64,000 bases of DNA from Campylobacter novaezeelandiae (GTDB lineage: Bacteria; Campylobacterota; Campylobacteria; Campylobacterales; Campylobacteraceae), in the NCBI RefSeq assembly GCF_004323845.1, contig NZ_QPGR01000004.1, positions 1-64,000 of the forward strand, given 5' to 3'. Within the stretch, counting starts at the first letter, position 1; each line of letters opens with the position of its first letter. The notes below the pieces were generated by a model, which searched no databases, was not told the DNA's origin, and saw only the letters and a program-made list of their open reading frames with translations. This document shows, piece by piece, positions 56,356 through 64,000 of the stretch. Position numbers and translations under genes: made by a program.

Positions 56356-57555
56356 ATGGCTAAAGAAAAGTTTTCACGAAATAAGCCACATGTGAATATA
56401 GGAACAATTGGTCACGTTGACCATGGTAAAACAACTTTAACAGCTGCTATTTCTGCTGTTTTGTCAAGAAAAGGCTTGGCAGAGCTTAAAGATTATGATA
56501 ATATCGATAATGCTCCAGAAGAGAAAGAACGTGGTATTACAATTGCTACTTCTCATATCGAGTATGAAACAGATAATCGCCATTATGCACATGTTGATTG
56601 TCCTGGCCACGCTGACTATGTTAAAAATATGATTACAGGTGCAGCGCAAATGGATGGAGCTATACTTGTTGTTTCTGCTGCTGATGGTCCTATGCCGCAA
56701 ACTAGAGAGCATATATTACTTTCACGTCAAGTTGGAGTTCCTTATATTGTTGTTTTTATGAATAAAGCAGATATGGTAGATGATGCTGAACTTTTAGAAT
56801 TAGTTGAAATGGAAATTAGAGAATTATTGAGTTCTTATGATTTTCCTGGAGATGATACTCCTATCATTTCTGGTTCAGCACTTAAAGCTTTAGAAGAAGC
56901 TAAGGCTGGACAAGACGGTGAATGGTCTGCAAAAATACTTGATCTTATGGCTGCAGTTGATAGTTATATACCAACACCAACTCGTGATACAGAGAAAGAT
57001 TTCTTAATGCCAATTGAAGATGTTTTTTCAATTTCTGGTCGTGGAACAGTTGTTACAGGTAGAATAGAAAAAGGTATTGTTAAAGTTGGAGATACTGTAG
57101 AAATTGTAGGAATTAGAGATACTCAAACTACAACAGTTACAGGTGTAGAAATGTTTAGAAAAGAAATGGATCAAGGTGAAGCAGGTGATAATGTTGGAGT
57201 TCTTTTAAGAGGAACAAAAAAAGAAGATGTTATCCGTGGAATGGTTCTTGCTAAACCTAAGTCAATAACACCTCATACAGATTTTGAAGCTGAAGTTTAT
57301 ATTTTAAATAAAGATGAAGGTGGTAGACATACTCCATTCTTTAATAATTACAGACCGCAATTCTATGTAAGAACAACAGATGTAACTGGTTCTATCAAAT
57401 TAGCCGAAGGTGTTGAAATGGTTATGCCAGGAGAAAATGTAAGAATTTCTGTAAGCTTAATTGCACCAGTTGCATTAGAAGAAGGAACTCGTTTTGCTAT
57501 TCGTGAAGGTGGTAAAACTGTTGGTTCTGGTGTTGTTACAAAAATACTTAAATAA
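56356..57555 (+). CDS. tuf: translation elongation factor Tu
   Basis: GTPase delivering aminoacyl-tRNA to the ribosome. The 399-aa protein has G1 GHVDHGKTT, switch region [11 protein letters not shown]3 DCPGHADY, G4 NKADMVD and the GSALKAL element, with domains II and III following ([24 protein letters not shown]). Strong TATGGAGGA ribosome-binding site. It follows the tRNA cluster and precedes rpmG. Confidence 0.98.
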   Translation: MAKEKFSRNKPHVNIGTIGHVDHGKTTLTAAISAVLSRKGLAELKDYDNIDNAPEEKERGITIATSHIEYETDNRHYAHVDCPGHADYVKNMITGAAQMDGAILVVSAADGPMPQTREHILLSRQVGVPYIVVFMNKADMVDDAELLELVEMEIRELLSSYDFPGDDTPIISGSALKALEEAKAGQDGEWSAKILDLMAAVDSYIPTPTRDTEKDFLMPIEDVFSISGRGTVVTGRIEKGIVKVGDTVEIVGIRDTQTTTVTGVEMFRKEMDQGEAGDNVGVLLRGTKKEDVIRGMVLAKPKSITPHTDFEAEVYILNKDEGGRHTPFFNNYRPQFYVRTTDVTGSIKLAEGVEMVMPGENVRISVSLIAPVALEEGTRFAIREGGKTVGSGVVTKILK

Positions 57556-57570
57556 ATAACTTAAATTTTA

Positions 57571-57600
57571 AAGCTAAGATTTAACAATCTTGGCTTTTTA
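57571..57600 (+). terminator. hairpin between tuf and rpmG
   Basis: AAGCTAAGATT (57571-57581) and AATCTTGGCTT (57586-57596; one G-U) followed by TTTA. It probably terminates part of tuf transcription, 13 bases before the rpmG ATG. Confidence 0.7.
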
Positions 57601-57612
57601 TAAGGAATTAGA

Positions 57613-57771
57613 ATGAGAATTAAAATAGGTTTAAAATGTGAAGAATGTGGTGATATAAATTATAGCACTTATAAAAATAGTAAGAATAATACTGAAAAAT
57701 TAGAATTAAAAAAATATTGCCCAAGATTAAAAAAACATACTTTACATAAAGAAGTTAAATTAAAAAGTTAA
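57613..57771 (+). CDS. rpmG: 50S ribosomal protein L33
   Basis: Large-subunit protein of 52 aa, [19 protein letters not shown], with the C-type zinc-ribbon cysteine pair CEEC and a single later Cys in YCPRLKKHT. Ribosome-binding site AAGGAATTAGA. Lies between tuf and tRNA-Trp, as in most bacteria of this class. Confidence 0.95.
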   Translation: MRIKIGLKCEECGDINYSTYKNSKNNTEKLELKKYCPRLKKHTLHKEVKLKS

Positions 57772-57787
57772 TCTTTTTAATTTTTAT

Positions 57788-57863
57788 AGGGCAATAGCTC
57801 CAATGGTAGAGCGCCGGATTCCAAATCCGATGGTTGGGGGTTCGAGTCCCTCTTGCCCTGCCA
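57788..57863 (+). tRNA. tRNA-Trp (anticodon CCA)
   Basis: 76 bases with encoded CCA. Acceptor AGGGCAA pairs with TTGCCCT; anticodon loop ATTCCAAAT gives CCA. Located between rpmG and secE. Confidence 0.97.
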
Positions 57864-57881
57864 TATTGAAGGTTGATATAA

Positions 57882-58064
57882 ATGGAAAAATTAATCACTT
57901 ATTTTAAATTGTCAAAAACAGAATTAAGGAAAGTAATTTTTCCTTTAAAAGAACAAGTAAGAAATGCTTATATCACTGTATTTGTGGTTGTAACAGTAGT
58001 TTCTTTATTTTTGACATTGGTAGATTGGATAATGTCATCGGTTATTTCTTTAATTATAAAGTAA
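57882..58064 (+). CDS. secE: preprotein translocase subunit SecE
   Basis: Essential clamp of the SecYEG channel. The short 60-aa form has an amphipathic N-terminal helix containing KTELRKVIFPLKEQVRNA and one membrane helix (about 33-57). Length is typical for bacteria with a single-span SecE. nusG follows after 9 bases. Confidence 0.95.
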   Translation: MEKLITYFKLSKTELRKVIFPLKEQVRNAYITVFVVVTVVSLFLTLVDWIMSSVISLIIK

Positions 58065-58073
58065 AGGAAACTA

Positions 58074-58607
58074 ATGAATAATCATAAATGGTATGCTATT
58101 CAAACTTATGCTGGTAGTGAAATGGCAGTTAAAAGAGCTATTGAGAATTTAGTAAAAGATAATGGAATCGAAGAGCAACTTAAAAAAATTGTTGTTCCGA
58201 CCGAAGATGTTATAGAATTTAAAAATGGAAAAGAAAAAATTAGTGAAAGAAGTCTTTATTCAGGTTATGTTTTTGCTTGTCTAGATTTAAATACAGAGCT
58301 TTGGCATCGTATACAATCTCTTCCAAAAGTAGGTCGTTTTATTGGAGAATCTAAAAAACCAACTCCTTTGAATGAAAAGGATATTGATTTAATTTTGGAA
58401 AAAGTGCATCATAAGGCTGCACCTAAGCCTAAAATTGCATTTGACGAGGGTGAGAATGTTAGAATTATTGAAGGTCCTTTTGCTAATTTTACTGGTATAG
58501 TAGAAGAATATGATATGGTTAGAGGATTATTAAAACTTAACGTTTCTATTTTTGGACGTTCAACACCAGTAGAAATTTTATATTCTCAAGTTGAAAAGAT
58601 AATATAA
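58074..58607 (+). CDS. nusG: transcription antitermination factor NusG
   Basis: RNA polymerase elongation factor coupling transcription with Rho or the ribosome. The 177-aa protein has the NGN domain (WYAIQTYAGSEMAVKRAI; SGYVFACLDL; VGRFIGESKKPTP) and a C-terminal KOW domain (GENVRIIEGPFANFTGIVEE). Confidence 0.97.
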   Translation: MNNHKWYAIQTYAGSEMAVKRAIENLVKDNGIEEQLKKIVVPTEDVIEFKNGKEKISERSLYSGYVFACLDLNTELWHRIQSLPKVGRFIGESKKPTPLNEKDIDLILEKVHHKAAPKPKIAFDEGENVRIIEGPFANFTGIVEEYDMVRGLLKLNVSIFGRSTPVEILYSQVEKII

Positions 58608-58643
58608 TACTTTAAGCATTTAATTTTTTAAGGAGATTTGGTT

Positions 58644-59069
58644 ATGGCTAAAAAAGTTGTAGGTGAAATAAAATTACAGATTGCTGCTACAAAAGCAAAT
58701 CCTTCACCTCCTGTAGGTCCTGCTTTGGGTCAGCAAGGTGTAAATATTATGGAGTTTTGTAAGGCTTTTAATGAAAGAACAAAAGATATGGCAGGATTTA
58801 ACATACCTGTTGTAATTACTGTTTATGCAGATAAAAGTTTTACTTTTATTACTAAACAGCCTCCTGCTACTGATCTTATTAAAAAGGCTGCAGGTATTTC
58901 AAAGGGTGCGGATAATCCACTTAAAAATAAAGTGGGCAAGCTTACTCGTGCTCAAGTTTTAGAAATTGTTGATAAAAAGCTTGCAGATTTAAATACTAAA
59001 GATAGAGATCAGGCTGCAAAAATTATTGCAGGTTCAGCACGTTCTATGGGTGTTGAAATAGTTGATTAA
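58644..59069 (+). CDS. rplK: 50S ribosomal protein L11
   Basis: GTPase-centre protein of 141 aa. Start [13 protein letters not shown] at 58644 is chosen over an in-frame TTG six bases upstream. Contains the N-terminal [20 protein letters not shown] and the rRNA-binding C-terminal domain ending [12 protein letters not shown]. Ribosome-binding site AAGGAGA. Confidence 0.98.
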   Translation: MAKKVVGEIKLQIAATKANPSPPVGPALGQQGVNIMEFCKAFNERTKDMAGFNIPVVITVYADKSFTFITKQPPATDLIKKAAGISKGADNPLKNKVGKLTRAQVLEIVDKKLADLNTKDRDQAAKIIAGSARSMGVEIVD

Positions 59070-59083
59070 TATTAATAAATTTA

Positions 59084-59098
59084 CCGCCAAAAAGGCGG
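59084..59098 (+). promoter_or_regulatory. hairpin in the rplK-rplA spacer
   Basis: CCGCC (59084-59088) and GGCGG (59094-59098) form a short G/C stem around AAAAA, without a T run, between rplK and rplA. This may be an RNA-processing or ribosomal-protein (L1) binding structure; the latter is a guess from position. Confidence 0.4.
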
Positions 59099-59126
59099 AA
59101 GCACTTTAAAAATGCGGAGAGAATAG

Positions 59127-59828
59127 ATGGCTAAAATGACTAAAAGATTAAAAGAATTATCAGAAAAAGTTGATTTAAAAAAGAACTATAATTTAAATGA
59201 AGCAATTGATAATATTAAAACTTTAGCTTCAGCTAAATTTGATGAGACGGTTGAAATCGCTCTTAAGCTTAATGTAGATCCAAGACATGCAGATCAAATG
59301 GTTCGTGGTTCAGTTGTTCTTCCAGCTGGAACTGGTAAAAAAGTTCGTGTGGCAGTAATTGCAAAAGATGCAAAAGCAGATGAAGCTAAAAATGCTGGAG
59401 CTGATATCGTTGGTAGTGATGATTTGGTTGAAGAGATTCAAAAGGGAAATATTAATTTTGATGTTTTAATTGCAACTCCAAATTTAATGGGTTTAGTAGG
59501 TAAAGTTGGTCGTATTTTAGGTCCAAAAGGATTAATGCCAAATCCTAAAACTGGAACAGTAACAATGGATGTTGCACAAGCGGTTAATAATGCAAAAAGT
59601 GGTCAGGTAAATTTCCGTGTAGATAAGCAAGGAAATATTCATGCAGGACTTGGAAAAGTTAGTTTTTCTAAAGATAAATTGTTTGATAATATTTCTACAT
59701 TTGTTAAAGCGATTAATAAACATAAGCCAGCTGCTGCAAAGGGAAGATATATTAAGAGTGCAGCATTAAGTTTAACTATGAGTCCTTCATTAAAGCTTGA
59801 AGTTCAAGAATTATTAGATATGAAATAA
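59127..59828 (+). CDS. rplA: 50S ribosomal protein L1
   Basis: Ribosomal stalk protein and translational repressor of its operon, 233 aa. Characteristic blocks are [33 protein letters not shown], and [19 protein letters not shown]. Confidence 0.98.
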   Translation: MAKMTKRLKELSEKVDLKKNYNLNEAIDNIKTLASAKFDETVEIALKLNVDPRHADQMVRGSVVLPAGTGKKVRVAVIAKDAKADEAKNAGADIVGSDDLVEEIQKGNINFDVLIATPNLMGLVGKVGRILGPKGLMPNPKTGTVTMDVAQAVNNAKSGQVNFRVDKQGNIHAGLGKVSFSKDKLFDNISTFVKAINKHKPAAAKGRYIKSAALSLTMSPSLKLEVQELLDMK

Positions 59829-59977
59829 GTTACCTTTAGATAAGGTAACTTAAAATAAATATTTGAAGAAATTTTTTTTCTTGAGATATTTATTTTAGAT
59901 TGAAGATAGTCGAGGTATTTATACTTAATTAGATTTTTATCTGCTCTACTTGAAATCTCAATCGGAAAGGAGAAGAT
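59827..59977 (+). promoter_or_regulatory. rplJ leader (L10 leader-type RNA)
   Basis: The 150-base gap holds a perfect 10-bp hairpin beginning at the rplA stop (AAGTTACCTT 59827-59836 with 59842-59851), a second long A/T hairpin (59852-59896), and a larger fold in which GATTGA at about 59898 faces TCAATC at about 59958. This matches the position and multi-arm shape of the L10(L12)4 autoregulatory leader. The GGAAAGGAG site follows. Confidence 0.65.
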
Positions 59978-60457
59978 GTGACTAGAAGCGAAAAAGTTGA
60001 AATTATTGCTAAGCTTGAAGAGAATTTTAAAATGAGCGAAGCTATTGTAGTTTGTGACTACAGAGGCTTAAAAACTAAAAAGCTTGAAGAGCTTAGAAAT
60101 AATGCAAGAGAAAATAATGTTAAAGTTCAAATTATTAAAAATACTTTAGCGAATATTGCTCTTTCAAATTCCGGTAAAAAAGGCTTAGAACTCAAAGATA
60201 CTAATATTTATCTTTGGGGAGAAGATCAATTAAGCGTCTCAAAAGTTGCTGCAAAATTTGAAGAAAATAATGAATGCTTTAAAATTAAAAGTGCTTTTGT
60301 AGACGGTGAAGTTGTTGAAGTATCTAAAGTTAAAGCTTTAGCTAAAATGCCTTCACGTAATGAGTTGCTTGCTATGCTTTTGCAGGTTTGGAATGCGCCT
60401 ATTACCAACTTTACAATAGGCCTAAATGCGTTAAAAAATAAAAAAGAATCAGAATAA
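59978..60457 (+). CDS. rplJ: 50S ribosomal protein L10
   Basis: Base of the L7/L12 stalk, 159 aa. Starts at GTG ([16 protein letters not shown]); an ATG overlapping it by one base is out of frame and meets TGA at once. Contains [18 protein letters not shown] and the C-terminal helices that bind L7/L12. Likely autoregulated through the preceding leader. Confidence 0.97.
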   Translation: MTRSEKVEIIAKLEENFKMSEAIVVCDYRGLKTKKLEELRNNARENNVKVQIIKNTLANIALSNSGKKGLELKDTNIYLWGEDQLSVSKVAAKFEENNECFKIKSAFVDGEVVEVSKVKALAKMPSRNELLAMLLQVWNAPITNFTIGLNALKNKKESE

Positions 60458-60468
60458 AAGGATAAAAA

Positions 60469-64000
<3,532 letters not shown>

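Overview
The window is low-GC DNA from a Campylobacter of the C. jejuni/C. coli type. Three things support this: the tmRNA tag reads ANNVKFAPAYAKAA; the gene content and local order (murD-mraY, fabG/acpP/fabF/accA, cprRS, hspR-cbpA, ctb/nssR, tuf-rpmG-secE-nusG-rplKAJL-rpoB) match what I recall of the C. jejuni chromosome; and promoters are mostly a TATAAT -10, often TGnTATAAT, with no clear -35. Several coding differences from C. jejuni, and an intact CfrB-type receptor, leave the species open.

Layout. 105-3132: tmRNA, an unknown small gene, ruvB and an AI-2E-type permease. 3168-6982: murD-mraY facing gpmI. 7047-11525: type II fatty-acid synthesis (fabG, acpP, fabF, accA), interrupted by a DUF2920 gene carrying a G10 tract. 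11787-15886: TonB-dependent receptor with a Fur-like operator, a NUDIX hydrolase, a soluble zinc-binding chemoreceptor and a small DUF465-type protein. 16017-23190: rpmB, rpe, a DnaQ-like exonuclease, a PilM/N/O-like trio, an acyltransferase, miaB and nusA. 23199-37904: a block found elsewhere in C. jejuni NCTC 11168 as I remember it (MFS, pdxA-pdxJ, MidA-like, M23 peptidase, glyS, HAD, kefB, hspR, cbpA, htrA, cprRS). 37901-47279: MFS, mqnC, an M16-like protein, recG, a 5'-truncated coiled-coil gene, ctb, nssR and a polar amino acid ABC transporter. 47280-48044: a decayed family 25 glycosyltransferase. 48077-55473: a respiratory cytochrome c cluster. 55846-64000: tRNA/translation/transcription genes, ending inside rpoB.

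The most notable region is 48077-55473 on the minus strand. It encodes a periplasmic octahaem cytochrome with seven CX2CH motifs plus one CX17CH, the hallmark layout of the MccA/SirA sulfite reductases. Next to it are a rhodanese-hexahaem-cytochrome b fusion (a plausible quinol-side electron donor), a thioredoxin-like lipoprotein and a fused CcsBA haem lyase that is probably dedicated to the unusual haem. The usual MccB/MccC/MccD partners are absent, so electron delivery seems to use a different module. A Crp-Fnr-type palindrome lies upstream and hairpins separate the first three genes. The cluster and the neighbouring dead glycosyltransferase sit between the amino acid ABC transporter and the tRNA-Thr/tuf block, which I recall as adjacent in NCTC 11168.

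Other variable or adaptive elements are the phase-variable G10 gene inside the fatty-acid locus, the iron-type operator of the cfrB-like receptor, the ctb/nssR nitrosative-stress pair and a 13-bp tandem repeat inside a coding region. No CRISPR array, insertion sequence, integrase or replication origin was seen.
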